Origin: JAVBMP01 sp031552315
Lineage (GTDB): Bacteria > Desulfobacterota > Desulfovibrionia > Desulfovibrionales > Desulfovibrionaceae
Reading direction: 5' to 3'
NCBI GenBank assembly: GCA_031552315.1
Contig: JAVBMP010000002.1
Span: 1 to 64,000 of the forward strand
DNA length: 64,000 nt
Part shown: piece after piece, positions 26,014 to 35,800 of the stretch
How the letters are laid out: each line of letters opens with the position of its first letter
Numbering within the stretch: position 1 is the stretch's first letter
Position numbers and translations under genes: made by a program
Notes under the pieces: generated by a model
Databases searched by the model: none
Told to the model about the DNA's origin: nothing
Seen by the model: the letters and a program-made list of their open reading frames with translations, nothing else

Positions 26014-29000
26014 GTGACAAAAGAATTCTATTTCTTGCGCCGCCCGGTAATGGCCGTTGTAATAGCCATTTGCATAACCGCTGTAGGGTGGATCAGCCTT
26101 GGTTCCCTGCCGGTTGCCCAGTACCCTGACCTTGTTCCGCCCGCTGTAAGCGTAAGCGCCTTTTACCCCGGCGCCGGGCCGGATGTTATAGCCAGCCTGG
26201 TTGCCGCCCCGTTGGAGCAGGAATTGAACGGGGTGGAAGATATGCTGTATATCCAGTCCACCAGTTCGGCCAGCGGCATTATGAACATGACCGTTACCTT
26301 CGCCTTGGGGGTTGACCCGGACGTGGCCGCCAACCGGGTGAACAACCGCGTGCAGCTTGCCGTGGCCCGCCTGCCGGAAGAAACGCGCCGCATGGGCGTG
26401 ACCGTAACATCCGGTTCCGGCGCGTTTTTGCAAATTATCACCCTTTCCAGCCCGGACGGGCGGCATGACAGCCTGTTTTTGAACAACTACGCTTCCGTAA
26501 ACGTGGTGGACAGGTTAAAGCGCATCCCCGGCGTGGCCTCTGCCGCGCCCCTGATTTCTGAAGAATATTCCATGCGTATCTGGATAGACCCGGAACGCCT
26601 GGCCGCCTTTGGGGCCACCCCGCAAGAAGTGGCGGCGGCAGTGCGGGAACAGAACGCCCAGTACGCGGCGGGCATGATAGGCCTGCCCCCCGTGCCGGAC
26701 AGCGTTAAAATGACCTGGCTGTTAAGCACCCAGGGCCGCATGGCCACGGCAGAGGAGTTTGCGGACATCATCGTGCGGGTGGATAAAGACAAGGGCGTAA
26801 TGCGCCTTGGCGACGTGGCCCGTGTGGAACTTGGCGCGGCAGACTACCGGGTGCGCAGCGCCCTGAACGGCCAGCCGGTTGCGGGCATAGCCATTTCACT
26901 TACCCCCGGCGCGAACGCCCTTAGCGTGGCCGACGCCATAGACGCGGCCATGCGGGAACTGAGCAAGGACTTTCCGCCCGGCATGGAATACGGCATACCG
27001 TATGACGTAACAACCTTTGTGCGCCTTTCCATACAAGAGGTGGTAAAAACCCTGTTTGAGGCCATGGTGCTTGTGGCCCTGGTCATATTCCTGTTTTTGC
27101 AAAGCGCCAGGGCCACGCTTATTCCCTGCGTGGCCGTGCCCATAGCCATTGTGGGTACCTTCGCGGGCATGCACGCGTTGGGTTTTTCCATCAACACGCT
27201 TACGCTTTTCGGCATGGTGCTTTCCATAGGCATTGTGGTGGATGACGCCATTGTGGTGCTGGAAAATGCCGAGCGCATAATGCATGAACGCGGCGTGGAC
27301 GCGCGGGAAGCGGTTTCCATTACCATGCGCGAGGTTTCCGGCCCGGTGGTGGCAATTGTTCTGGTGCTGTGCGCGGTGTTTGTGCCGGTTTCCTTCATGG
27401 GCGGGCTTACCGGGGAAATGTTCCGGCAGTTTGGCATAACTGTTTCACTTTCCGTGGCTCTTTCCGGCATTACGGCGCTTACCCTTACCCCGGTAATGTG
27501 CGCCGCCATGCTGAAGCCCGCTCACGCGGGGCATGAGCCCAACAGGTTTTTCAAGGCCTTCAACCGGGCTTTTGAATGGTGCGCGGCCCGTTATGTGGGC
27601 GTGGCCGCGTTTTTGTTGCGCGCCCCGCTAATTGCCGGGGGCGCGGCGCTGGTGTGCTGCCTGGGCCTTGGCCTGCTTTTTGTCACAGTGCCGCAGGGGC
27701 TGGCCCCGGATGAAGACCAGGGCTATATAATTGCCGCGGCCATGCTGCCCAACGGGGCGTCCATGGCCCGCACGGACGCGGTGCTTGCGGGCATGAGCGG
27801 CCACTTTATGAAAGATGAATCCGTCAGCGGCATACTTTCCATAGCCGGGCAGGATTTGCTTGGCGGCACGGGCATTATAGGCAACGTGGGCGCGGCCTTC
27901 ATTATGCTTAAGCCCTGGGATGAACGCAAAAAGGCGGATCAAAGCGCCTACGCCGTGGCCGGGCGCGTGTTCGCGTACGGCGGCGGGGTGCAAGACGGCA
28001 TGCTGGCGGCCTTCAACCCGCCGCCCATTGTCGGCATGAGCACCGTGGGCGGGCTGGAAGGCTATTTGCAAAACTTTTCTGGCGCGTCGCTGCAAGAAAT
28101 GGCCGCCATGGGCGGCAAACTTGCGCAAAAGGCGGCCAGCCACCCGGCCCTGCAAGGGGTTGGCTGTTCCCTGAACCTGGGCACGCCCAAAATCAGCCTG
28201 GAACTTGACCGCGACAAGGCCAAGCTTCTGAATGTAGCAGTGGACGAGGTTTACCAAACCATAGCCCTTTGCCTTTCCGGCATGTACATCAATGACTTTA
28301 CCCTGCACGGCAGGGCCTTCAAGGTGTATATGCAGGCGGAACCGCGCTTCCGCGCCAGCCCGGAAGATATTTCCGCCATTCAGGTGCGCGGGCGGGACGG
28401 CAACATGATACCCCTTGAAAACCTGGTGCGCTATACCGTTGAGGGCGGCGCATTTTCCGTAACCCGCTTCAACGGGGCCACGGCGGCCCGCATTTCCGCC
28501 CAGGCCGCGCCCGGCTACAGCAATCTTGAAGCCATGCGTGCGCTGGAAGATTTGGCGCGCCAGGAATTGCCGCCCGGTTATTCCCTGGGCTGGAGCGGTT
28601 CATCGTATCAGGAACAGGCTAGCGGCGGCACAAACTACTTCACCCTGCTGGTGGGCCTTGCGCTGGTCTTCCTTATTTTGGCGGCGCAGTATGAAAGCTG
28701 GCTGTTGCCGGCGGCGGTGGTAACCGCAGTGCCCTTTGCCCTTTTGGGGTGCCTTTTCACAATCTTTTGCGCGGGCTTTGCCAATGATGTCTATGTGCAA
28801 ATCGCCATGGTCACGCTGATTGGCCTTTCCGCCAAAAACGCCATTTTGATTGTGGAAGTGGCCCACAAGGAACACATGGGCGGCAAGGGCGCGGCCACAG
28901 CCGCGCTGGACGCGGTGCGTTCACGCTTTCGCCCCATTGTAATGACCTCTCTGGCCTTTATTCTGGGCTGCGTGCCTTTGGCCCTGGCTTCCGGCGCGGG

Positions 29001-29202
29001 TTCATCCAGCCGCCATGTGCTGGGCGGCAGCATCATAGGCGGCATGGTGGCGGCCACCTTGCTTTCTCCGCTTTTTGTCACCTGCTTTTTTGTGCTGATA
29101 TCCAACTTCAAAACCTGGCTTTCCGGGCAGGGCGCAAAGGGACATTCAGGCGGGCCCGGCGGGTTAAAAAAGCGTTTTTTCGCAAACCGTATCAAAAAAT
29201 AA
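26014..29202 (+). CDS. RND (HAE1 family) inner-membrane efflux transporter
   Basis: At 1062 residues this has the normal length of AcrB-type proton-driven drug exporters. It starts with TKEFYFLRRPVMAVVIAI at TM1 and uses a GTG start. TM4 has GIVVDDAIVVLEN with the paired proton-relay aspartates, and TM10 has GLSAKNAILIVEVA with the essential lysine. Both large periplasmic loops are present (PDLVPPAVSVSAFYPGA and SGSSYQEQASGG regions). The gene starts 14 bases after the adaptor stop. The hydroxymalonyl genes begin 17 bases after its own stop, with no terminator between, so the pump is co-transcribed with the biosynthetic genes. It most likely exports the product across the outer membrane. Confidence 0.95.
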   Translation: MTKEFYFLRRPVMAVVIAICITAVGWISLGSLPVAQYPDLVPPAVSVSAFYPGAGPDVIASLVAAPLEQELNGVEDMLYIQSTSSASGIMNMTVTFALGVDPDVAANRVNNRVQLAVARLPEETRRMGVTVTSGSGAFLQIITLSSPDGRHDSLFLNNYASVNVVDRLKRIPGVASAAPLISEEYSMRIWIDPERLAAFGATPQEVAAAVREQNAQYAAGMIGLPPVPDSVKMTWLLSTQGRMATAEEFADIIVRVDKDKGVMRLGDVARVELGAADYRVRSALNGQPVAGIAISLTPGANALSVADAIDAAMRELSKDFPPGMEYGIPYDVTTFVRLSIQEVVKTLFEAMVLVALVIFLFLQSARATLIPCVAVPIAIVGTFAGMHALGFSINTLTLFGMVLSIGIVVDDAIVVLENAERIMHERGVDAREAVSITMREVSGPVVAIVLVLCAVFVPVSFMGGLTGEMFRQFGITVSLSVALSGITALTLTPVMCAAMLKPAHAGHEPNRFFKAFNRAFEWCAARYVGVAAFLLRAPLIAGGAALVCCLGLGLLFVTVPQGLAPDEDQGYIIAAAMLPNGASMARTDAVLAGMSGHFMKDESVSGILSIAGQDLLGGTGIIGNVGAAFIMLKPWDERKKADQSAYAVAGRVFAYGGGVQDGMLAAFNPPPIVGMSTVGGLEGYLQNFSGASLQEMAAMGGKLAQKAASHPALQGVGCSLNLGTPKISLELDRDKAKLLNVAVDEVYQTIALCLSGMYINDFTLHGRAFKVYMQAEPRFRASPEDISAIQVRGRDGNMIPLENLVRYTVEGGAFSVTRFNGATAARISAQAAPGYSNLEAMRALEDLARQELPPGYSLGWSGSSYQEQASGGTNYFTLLVGLALVFLILAAQYESWLLPAAVVTAVPFALLGCLFTIFCAGFANDVYVQIAMVTLIGLSAKNAILIVEVAHKEHMGGKGAATAALDAVRSRFRPIVMTSLAFILGCVPLALASGAGSSSRHVLGGSIIGGMVAATLLSPLFVTCFFVLISNFKTWLSGQGAKGHSGGPGGLKKRFFANRIKK

Positions 29203-29219
29203 ACAGCCGGGGGTAGTGT

Positions 29220-30077
29220 ATGGAATTTAAAAAAATCGGCGTGGCAGGCGCGGGGGTAATGGGCAAGGGGCTGGGGCAATGCCTGGCCATGCACGGCATG
29301 GACGTGACCTTGGTCGATTCAGACGCGGCAACCCTTGCGGCCGCCCCCGGTGAAATACAGGAAGCCCTGCGCATGCACGGCCTGTTCCGCGCCGAGGAAG
29401 TGGACGTTGAGGCCTGCATGGCGCGGCTGAAATTTTCCGACAAGCTGGACGCCCTGGCCGATTCCGATTTTGTGGTGGAAAACATAACGGAAAAGGAGTA
29501 TCTTAAAGCCGCGGTCTACCCGGTTTTGGATGAAATTTGCCGCCCCGGGGTGGTCTTTGCGGTAAATACCTCTGTTATTTCCATAACCAGGGTAGGGTCA
29601 TGGGTAAAAAGGCCGGAATGCGTCATTGGCATGCATTTTATGAACCCTGTGCCCCTGAAGCCGGTGGTAGAGGTTATACGCGGGCACCACACGGCGGATG
29701 CCACAGTGGACGCGGCCAAACGCTTTTTGAAGCAGATGAAAAAAAAGGCCGTGGTGGTGAATGACTTCCCCGGTTTTGTCTCCAACCGGGTGCTTATGCT
29801 TACGGTGAATGAGGCCATCTGGCTGGTGCAAGACGGCGTGGCGGCCCCGCATGAGGTGGACCGCATCTTCACCGCTTGCTTTGGCCACGCCATGGGGCCA
29901 TTGGCTACCGGCGACCTGATAGGGCTGGATACCATTCTGCTTTCATTGGAAAACCTTTACGCCAGCTACCGCGACCCGAAGTTCCGCCCCTGCCCTTTGC
30001 TGTGCAAGATGGTTGATGCCGGGCTGTTGGGCCGCAAAAGCGGCAAGGGCTTTCATGATTACGCGGCGACAGTTTGA
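29220..30077 (+). CDS. 3-hydroxyacyl-CoA dehydrogenase family, FkbK/ZmaG-like
   Basis: This 285-residue NAD-dependent enzyme has an N-terminal Rossmann motif (IGVAGAGVMGKGL), the catalytic-region GMHFMNPVPLKPVVEV and the C-terminal SNRVLMLTVNEA segment of 3-hydroxyacyl-CoA dehydrogenases. Together with a discrete ACP, an acyl-CoA dehydrogenase and an FkbH homologue, it forms the set that makes (methoxy/hydroxy)malonyl-ACP in FK520, ansamitocin and zwittermicin pathways. There it oxidizes the terminal alcohol of glyceryl-ACP. Here it is the first of that set and follows the RND pump gene by 17 bases. A fatty-acid oxidation role is less likely because no other beta-oxidation genes are present. 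Confidence 0.88.
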   Translation: MEFKKIGVAGAGVMGKGLGQCLAMHGMDVTLVDSDAATLAAAPGEIQEALRMHGLFRAEEVDVEACMARLKFSDKLDALADSDFVVENITEKEYLKAAVYPVLDEICRPGVVFAVNTSVISITRVGSWVKRPECVIGMHFMNPVPLKPVVEVIRGHHTADATVDAAKRFLKQMKKKAVVVNDFPGFVSNRVLMLTVNEAIWLVQDGVAAPHEVDRIFTACFGHAMGPLATGDLIGLDTILLSLENLYASYRDPKFRPCPLLCKMVDAGLLGRKSGKGFHDYAATV

Positions 30078-30113
30078 GTTTGCCCAAAATATTCCAAATA
30101 ACAGGGTGGTTTT

Positions 30114-30362
30114 ATGACAGTTGACAACACGCGCGCCAGAATACGCGAATTTGTTATGGCCTATGTGAAAGATGATGAACTGGAAGATAATGAAAATATG
30201 TTTGAACTGGGCTACGTCAATTCCCTGTTCGCCATGCAGCTTGTAATGTTTGTGGAAAAAGAATTTGCCATGTCCATAGGGCGGGATCAACTCAAGCTTT
30301 CCAACTTTCATTCCATAGATTCCATTGTGGCGCTGGTCAAGGGGCAAAACCAGCCTGCCTGA
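30114..30362 (+). CDS. Discrete acyl carrier protein, FkbJ/ZmaH-like
   Basis: The 82-residue acidic protein has the phosphopantetheine attachment sequence LGYVNSLFA with Ser37. The preceding Asn, rather than the usual Asp, is characteristic of carrier proteins of methoxymalonyl/hydroxymalonyl/aminomalonyl pathways, which typically read LGFVNSLFA. It should carry the glyceryl unit loaded by the FkbH homologue through both oxidations and present hydroxymalonyl-ACP to a PKS acyltransferase. It lies 36 bases after the dehydrogenase gene. A 181-base gap containing an inverted-repeat element separates it from the acyl-CoA dehydrogenase gene. Confidence 0.9.
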   Translation: MTVDNTRARIREFVMAYVKDDELEDNENMFELGYVNSLFAMQLVMFVEKEFAMSIGRDQLKLSNFHSIDSIVALVKGQNQPA

Positions 30363-30391
30363 TCAAACACCGTCCAATCAAAAAGGGGCTA

Positions 30392-30521
30392 TTGCACAAT
30401 GAGAATTTTTGTTCTTTTACAAGGAGTGCGAGTTCCGTGCGGAGGGAGTATATTCAAACATATATGACCTTCGCGCGGGACGAAGTACGACGCAGTAAAA
30501 GGGCAAAAAGGCCATTGTGCA
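30392..30521. repeat. MITE-like inverted-terminal-repeat element, copy 1
   Basis: The ends, TGCACAATG-AGAA-TTTTTG-TT-CTTTTAC and its imperfect reverse complement (GTAAAAGGGCAAAAAGGCCATTGTGCA side), form terminal inverted repeats of about 28 bp. The element fills most of the 181-base gap between the carrier protein and the acyl-CoA dehydrogenase genes. A second copy lies at 56941-57092 in the opposite orientation. No ORF is inside. Confidence 0.8.
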
Positions 30522-30543
30522 GCAGCCTCAAAAGGGGGTAGTT

Positions 30544-31674
30544 ATGGATAAAGTCATGGCCCTGCGCAACTGGGTCAAAGAACGCGTGTACCCTTTTTCC
30601 AACGCCTGGGAAGAACAACAGGCCATGCCCCCCGATATTTTGTCGGAATTTGCCGGGCAGGGCTGGTTTGGCGCTTTTTTACCGGAAGAATGGGGCGGTT
30701 CCGGGCTGGGCAGCCTTGCCCTTGGGCAGGCCTGCGCCGGTGTGGCCTATGGCAGCGTTTCCCTTTTAAGCATCCTTACCGTGCATTCCATGCTGTGCCA
30801 GGCTGTTTTGCGCTGGGGAACGGATGATCAGAAGCGCCAATGGCTGCCCGCCCTGGCCGCCGGTAAACAGCGCGGGGCCTTTGCCCTTACGGAACCGAAT
30901 AACGGCAGCGACGCGGCGGGCATAACCTGCCAGGCGCGGCGCACCCAAAACGGTTTTGTGCTGAACGGGAAAAAGAAGTGGATTTCCGGCTCCATGCTGG
31001 CTGATGTCTTTCTTGTAATGGCCCGGCTGGATGATGAAGGCCCAACCGCCTTCCTTGTGCCCGCAACAACCCCTGGGCTGGAACGCACGCCCATGCGCGA
31101 CCTTTTCGGCTTCCGCGCCGCCGGCATAGCGGAACTTGCCTTTACGGACTGCGCCCTGCCGGAAGCGGCGCAAATTGGCCCCGCCGGGGGCGGCTTTTCC
31201 TTTGTAGGTTCCCACGCGCTGGATTGCGGGCGCTTTATTGTGGGCTGGGGCGGGGTTGGCATAATGGAAGGTTGCCTTGAGGCCTCTACCGCCTATGCCA
31301 TGGAACGCAACCAGTTTGGCGTGCCTTTGCGCAAGCACCAGCTTATTCAGGAAATGGTGGCCAACATGGCAACCAGCCTGGCCGCCGCCCGCGCCCTGGC
31401 GGAAAAGGCCGCCAGCCTGCGTGACGCCGGTTCACCGGATTCCATCATGGCTATTGCCACGGCCAAATATTTCGCATCCCGCGCGGGCATGCGGGCGGCC
31501 TCGGACGCGCTGCAAATTCACGGCGGGAACGGGTGTTCGCCGGAATATCCCCTGATGCGCTATTTCCGCGATGCGAAAATTTGTGAAATAATTGAAGGAA
31601 GTTCGCAAATGCAGCAGCTTATGATAGCCAACGCCGCATTCATGAACTCACGCCGCAACCGGAGGCATAAATAA
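30544..31674 (+). CDS. Acyl-CoA dehydrogenase family, FkbI/ZmaI-like
   Basis: This flavoprotein should oxidize the ACP-bound C3 unit in hydroxymalonyl-ACP synthesis. I choose the ATG at 30544 because AAAAGGGGGTAG directly precedes it, giving 376 residues. The in-frame ATG at 30517 lies at the edge of the repeat element. Family motifs include FALTEPNNGSDAAGI (FAD/substrate region), GKKKWISGS, the R-N-Q-FG segment (MERNQFGVPLRKHQLIQ), QIHGGNGCSPEYPLMRYFRDAK and IIEGSSQMQ, where the Glu sits at the catalytic-base position. The stop overlaps the ATG of the FkbH gene (TAATG), so translation is coupled. Confidence 0.92.
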   Translation: MDKVMALRNWVKERVYPFSNAWEEQQAMPPDILSEFAGQGWFGAFLPEEWGGSGLGSLALGQACAGVAYGSVSLLSILTVHSMLCQAVLRWGTDDQKRQWLPALAAGKQRGAFALTEPNNGSDAAGITCQARRTQNGFVLNGKKKWISGSMLADVFLVMARLDDEGPTAFLVPATTPGLERTPMRDLFGFRAAGIAELAFTDCALPEAAQIGPAGGGFSFVGSHALDCGRFIVGWGGVGIMEGCLEASTAYAMERNQFGVPLRKHQLIQEMVANMATSLAAARALAEKAASLRDAGSPDSIMAIATAKYFASRAGMRAASDALQIHGGNGCSPEYPLMRYFRDAKICEIIEGSSQMQQLMIANAAFMNSRRNRRHK

Positions 31675-32696
31675 TGGCCGGCATAAAATGCGTTGTCTGG
31701 GATCTGGATGACACCATATGGGAAGGGGTGCTGCTGGAAGGCGGCGCAAAAAACCTTTTCCCCGGTGTGCGTGAAGTGATTGAAACACTTGACAAACGCG
31801 GCATACTGCAATCCATAGCCAGCCGCAATATCCATGAAGACGCCATGGAACGCCTGGCAAGCTTTGGGCTGGATGAATACTTCCTGTACCCGCAAATCAG
31901 TTTCGGCCCGAAAAGTGAATCAATAAAGGCCATTGCCAAGGCCCTGAACATAGGGCTGGACACCTTCGCCTTTGTGGATGACCAGCCGTTTGAGCTGGAA
32001 GAAGTGCGGGCAGAAATGCCGGAAGTGCGCGGCTACCCGGCAGGTCAGCGTTGCAAGCTGCCGGAACTGAAGGAATTTATACCGCGCTTCATAAACGATG
32101 ATTCCGCCCTGCGCCGCAAACTGTACCAGACAGACATCTTGCGGGCCAAGGCGGAAGAAAGTTACGCCGGGCCAAAGGAATCTTTTTTGGAAAGCCTGGG
32201 CATGGTCTTCACCATTGCCCCGGTTTCTGAAGGCGACCTTCAGCGGGCGGTGGAATTGACGGAACGCACCAACCAGCTGAACGCAACCGGCATTACCTAC
32301 GGGTATGAGGAACTGGAAGCCCTGCGCCACTCGCCGGATCATCTTCTGCTTATAGCCTCGCTGCAAGACAAGTTTGGCGATTACGGCAAAATAGGCCTGG
32401 CCCTTATGGAAAAGGGGCAGGCTGCCTGGACTTTGCGCCTGCTTTTGATGTCTTGCCGGGTAATGAGCCGGGGCGTCGGGGCGGTGCTGCTTAATCACCT
32501 GATACGTGAAGGCCTGCGGGCCGGTAAAAAGGTGCAGGCCGATTTTATTGAAACCGGCAAAAACCGCATGATGTACGTAACCTACAAATTCGCCGGATTT
32601 GAAGAAACAGCCACAGACGGCAGCCGCTTGCTGCTGGAATACCGGGGCGGGGGTGAACCGGCCTTCCCGGCCTGGCTTTCAATTATCATTCAATAG
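31674..32696 (+). CDS. FkbH-like glyceryl-ACP synthase (HAD phosphatase)
   Basis: The 340-residue protein starts with the HAD-superfamily motif WDLDDTIW (Asp10, Asp12) and contains AFVDDQPFELEEV, the DDxxxE-type motif of this family. The C-terminal half is GNAT-like with NQLNATG and LLMSCRVMSRGVG, whose Cys is the family nucleophile that holds the glyceryl group. FkbH homologues take 1,3-bisphosphoglycerate, remove phosphate and load D-glyceryl onto a discrete ACP. The neighbouring ACP and two dehydrogenases would convert this to hydroxymalonyl-ACP. No FkbG-type O-methyltransferase is found in the window, so methoxymalonyl is not expected. A 180-base gap follows before PKS1. Confidence 0.94.
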   Translation: MAGIKCVVWDLDDTIWEGVLLEGGAKNLFPGVREVIETLDKRGILQSIASRNIHEDAMERLASFGLDEYFLYPQISFGPKSESIKAIAKALNIGLDTFAFVDDQPFELEEVRAEMPEVRGYPAGQRCKLPELKEFIPRFINDDSALRRKLYQTDILRAKAEESYAGPKESFLESLGMVFTIAPVSEGDLQRAVELTERTNQLNATGITYGYEELEALRHSPDHLLLIASLQDKFGDYGKIGLALMEKGQAAWTLRLLLMSCRVMSRGVGAVLLNHLIREGLRAGKKVQADFIETGKNRMMYVTYKFAGFEETATDGSRLLLEYRGGGEPAFPAWLSIIIQ

Positions 32697-32876
32697 AGTG
32701 GGTTAGGCTTGAAATAGCCGCTTGCCTGTAACTATTTCGCGGCAAGGGTTTGAAGACAAATCCGTGCCGGGCAATTCACTCATTTCAATCGTAACTTGCT
32801 CTGATATAACGCTGTTTTGCGCCGTATAAAACGGCTTGACCCTGCAAGGAAGCACACTTGAACAGGTGGAGGAACA

Positions 32877-35800
32877 ATGTCCTTGAATCTGGCTGTTATT
32901 TTTTCCGGCATAGGCACGCAGTGGAACGGCATGGCCTGTGAACTGCTGGACAGGGAAGCGGAATTTCTGACCGGGTTCAGAGAATTTGCCCAGCCGTTCG
33001 CGGCGCTTTCCGGCTGGTCGCCGGAACAAAAAATTCGTGAAGCGCGCGACATTTCTTCCGCCTCCATGGGGCACCCCTGCATTTTGGCGGTGGAATTTGG
33101 GCTGTTGCGCCTTTTGCAGGCCCGTGGCCTTACCCCTTCCATCTACCTTGGGCACAGCGGCGGCGAGGTAGCCTCCGCCTGGGCTTCCGGGGCGCTGGAC
33201 GCGGCTTCCGCCGCCGCTCTGGCCTGGCGGCACAGCCTGGTGCTGGAACATGCCGCCGGGCGTGGCCGCATGCTGCACCTAAGCCTTGGGGAACAAGAGG
33301 TTGTGGCGCTTTTGCAGCCCTTTGCGGGCAAGGCGCGCATTGCCGCCATAAATTCGCCCAACGCCACGGTATGCAGCGGCGATGCGGCGGCGCTTTCCAC
33401 CCTGGCCGCCTCTTTGCCGGAAGGCAAGGCCCGCTTTTTGCGCATAGACGTGCCCTTCCATTCACCAGATATAGAACCGTGGCTTGATGAATTTGCCTTT
33501 TCTGCGGAACTGGCCGCCCTGTGCCCGGCCGCCCCGCACACGGCGGTAATTTCTTCCCTGCATGGGGGCCTTGCGCCGGCGGGCAAAGCGCACAATGAAT
33601 TTGACGCGGCCTACTGGCGGCGGCATATCAGCGAACCGGTGCGTTTTGCCCAGGCCGTAAGCCGCGCGGTGGAATGCGGGGTAAACTGCTTTGTTGAACT
33701 TTCTCCCCACGCGGTCATGCAAGGTTCGCTGGCGGAATGCCTTGCCGGCAAAGAAAGTCAAATTTTTTGCCTGCCCACGCTGTACCGCGATGGCGACCCG
33801 CTGGCCTGCCTGGCAGAAACTTTTGCGGAACTGCAACGCCTGTTCAGGCCAGCGCCCGGCCATGGAAAAAAATCCGGTCATGGAGAAAAATCCGGCCCGG
33901 ACTTGCCGGAATTAAGCGAAAAAGCGCGAGAACTGGCCCTGCTGCCGGAAAAGGAAAGGATAAAGGCGCTGGGCAAACTTGTCTGGCGCGGGCTGAACGC
34001 CGTATTGCCTACCCCGCTTGCCGCCGGGACGGGTGAAACGGGCGGAACGGACGGCCCAGGCGGCTCGGGCAGTCTGGGCGGCGGGCGTGTGCATGAAGCC
34101 GCCTTTCAGGAACTGGGCCTGACCTCCGCGCTGGCCCTGCGTCTGCGCGCCTTTTTGCAGGATGAACTTGGCCTGCCCCTGCCGGTTTCCGCTGTCTTCA
34201 ACTACCCCAACATAGCCGCCCTGGCCGGGCACCTTTCCAGCCTGCTGGGGGAATATTCCGGCGCTGGCGCGGGCAGTGAAGCCGCGCCCGGCCATAAGCC
34301 CGCCCCTGACGGGAAGGGCAAAAACAACAGGCGCGGGCGTTTTGCGGCCTTCGCGCATGAGCCTTTGGCCGTGGTGGGCGCGTCTTGCCGCTTTCCCGGC
34401 GGCATAACCACGCTGGACGGCTACTGGGATTTTTTGCTGGCCGGTAACGACGCAGTAATACCCGTGCCGGAAGACCGCTGGGACCGCGACCTTTACTATG
34501 ACCCGGACCGTGAGGCCCCGGGCAAGATGTACACGCGCGAAGCGGCCTTTTTGACCACCCCGGTGGATGCCTTTGACCCGTTTTTCTTCAATATGTCCGC
34601 GCGTGAGGCCGCCCAGCTTGACCCGCAGCAAAGGCTGCTGCTTGAAATGTCTTGGGAAGCCTTTGAAAACGCGGGCATAAACCCGGCCCGCTGGCGCGGA
34701 CGCCAGGCCGGGGTGTTCACCGCCCTTACCAACAATGAATACAGCCGCGCCCACCGTGATTCCTTCAAGCGCGAGCTTATAGACGCCTATTCCCTGACCG
34801 GCACAACCGCCAGCGGGGCCTGCGGGCGCATTTCCTACTATTTCGGGTTTGAAGGCCCGTGCTGGAGCGTGGACACGGCCTGCTCGTCCGGCCTGGTGGC
34901 CCTGCATTGCGCTTGCCAGTCCTTGCGTAGCGGAGAATCTGACCTGGCGTTGGTGGGCGGCATCACCCTTATGCTTACCCCAGATTTGCATGTCTGCTTC
35001 ACCAAACTGGGGGCCATAAGCCCGGACGGGCGCAGCAAGGCCTTTGATGACGGGGCGGACGGCTACGGGCGCGGTGAAGGCGGCGCGGTGCTGCTGCTGA
35101 AGCGCCTTGCGGACGCGGAACGCGACCAGGACAACATTTTGGGCCTGATTCGCGGCAGCGCCATAAATCAGGACGGCAAAAGCAACGGCCTTACCGCGCC
35201 AAACGGGTTGGCCCAGCAAAAGGTCATTGCCAGTGCGCTGGACAACGCGGGGCTTGCCCCCGCAAGCATAAGCTATGTTGAAGCGCACGGCACCGGCACC
35301 GCGCTGGGCGATTCCATAGAACTGGACGCCCTGGCCGCCGCCTATTGCAAGGGGCGTTCCGCCGCCACCCCCCTGCGCATAGGCTCGGTAAAGGCCAATA
35401 TCGGCCACCTTGAACCGGCTGCCGCGCTGGCCTCTTTGCTGAAGGTTCTGCTTTGCCTGCGCCATAAAACCATACCGGCCAATATCCATATAAAAACCCC
35501 GAACACGCGCTTTGATTTCAAGGGCAATGCGGTGGAAGCCCCGCAAACCCCCATTGCCTGGCGCGTTGAAAATACGGCGGGGGACAACCCACAGCCGGAA
35601 GCCCGGCAACCTGAAGAAGCCCGGCAAGCAGGCCCCGCGCAGGGTGAACCGTTACGCGCCGGCATGAGCGCCTTCGGTTTTTCCGGGGTGAACGGGCACG
35701 CCATAATTGAGGAATACCGCCCCGGAACGCGGCCTGCCCCTTCAGTTGCGGGCGGAGAACCCTCTGGCGAATATAGCGGCGAGTATGCGGGGAAACATGC

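Noticed and set aside
30392..30521. Insertion sequence remnant with transposase
   Set aside because: The element is only about 130 bp and has no ORF; nothing in the window encodes a transposase or integrase.
33912..35627. 571-residue minus-strand ORF inside PKS1
   Set aside because: It lies opposite the KS, whose motifs are intact; the antisense translation has no family features.
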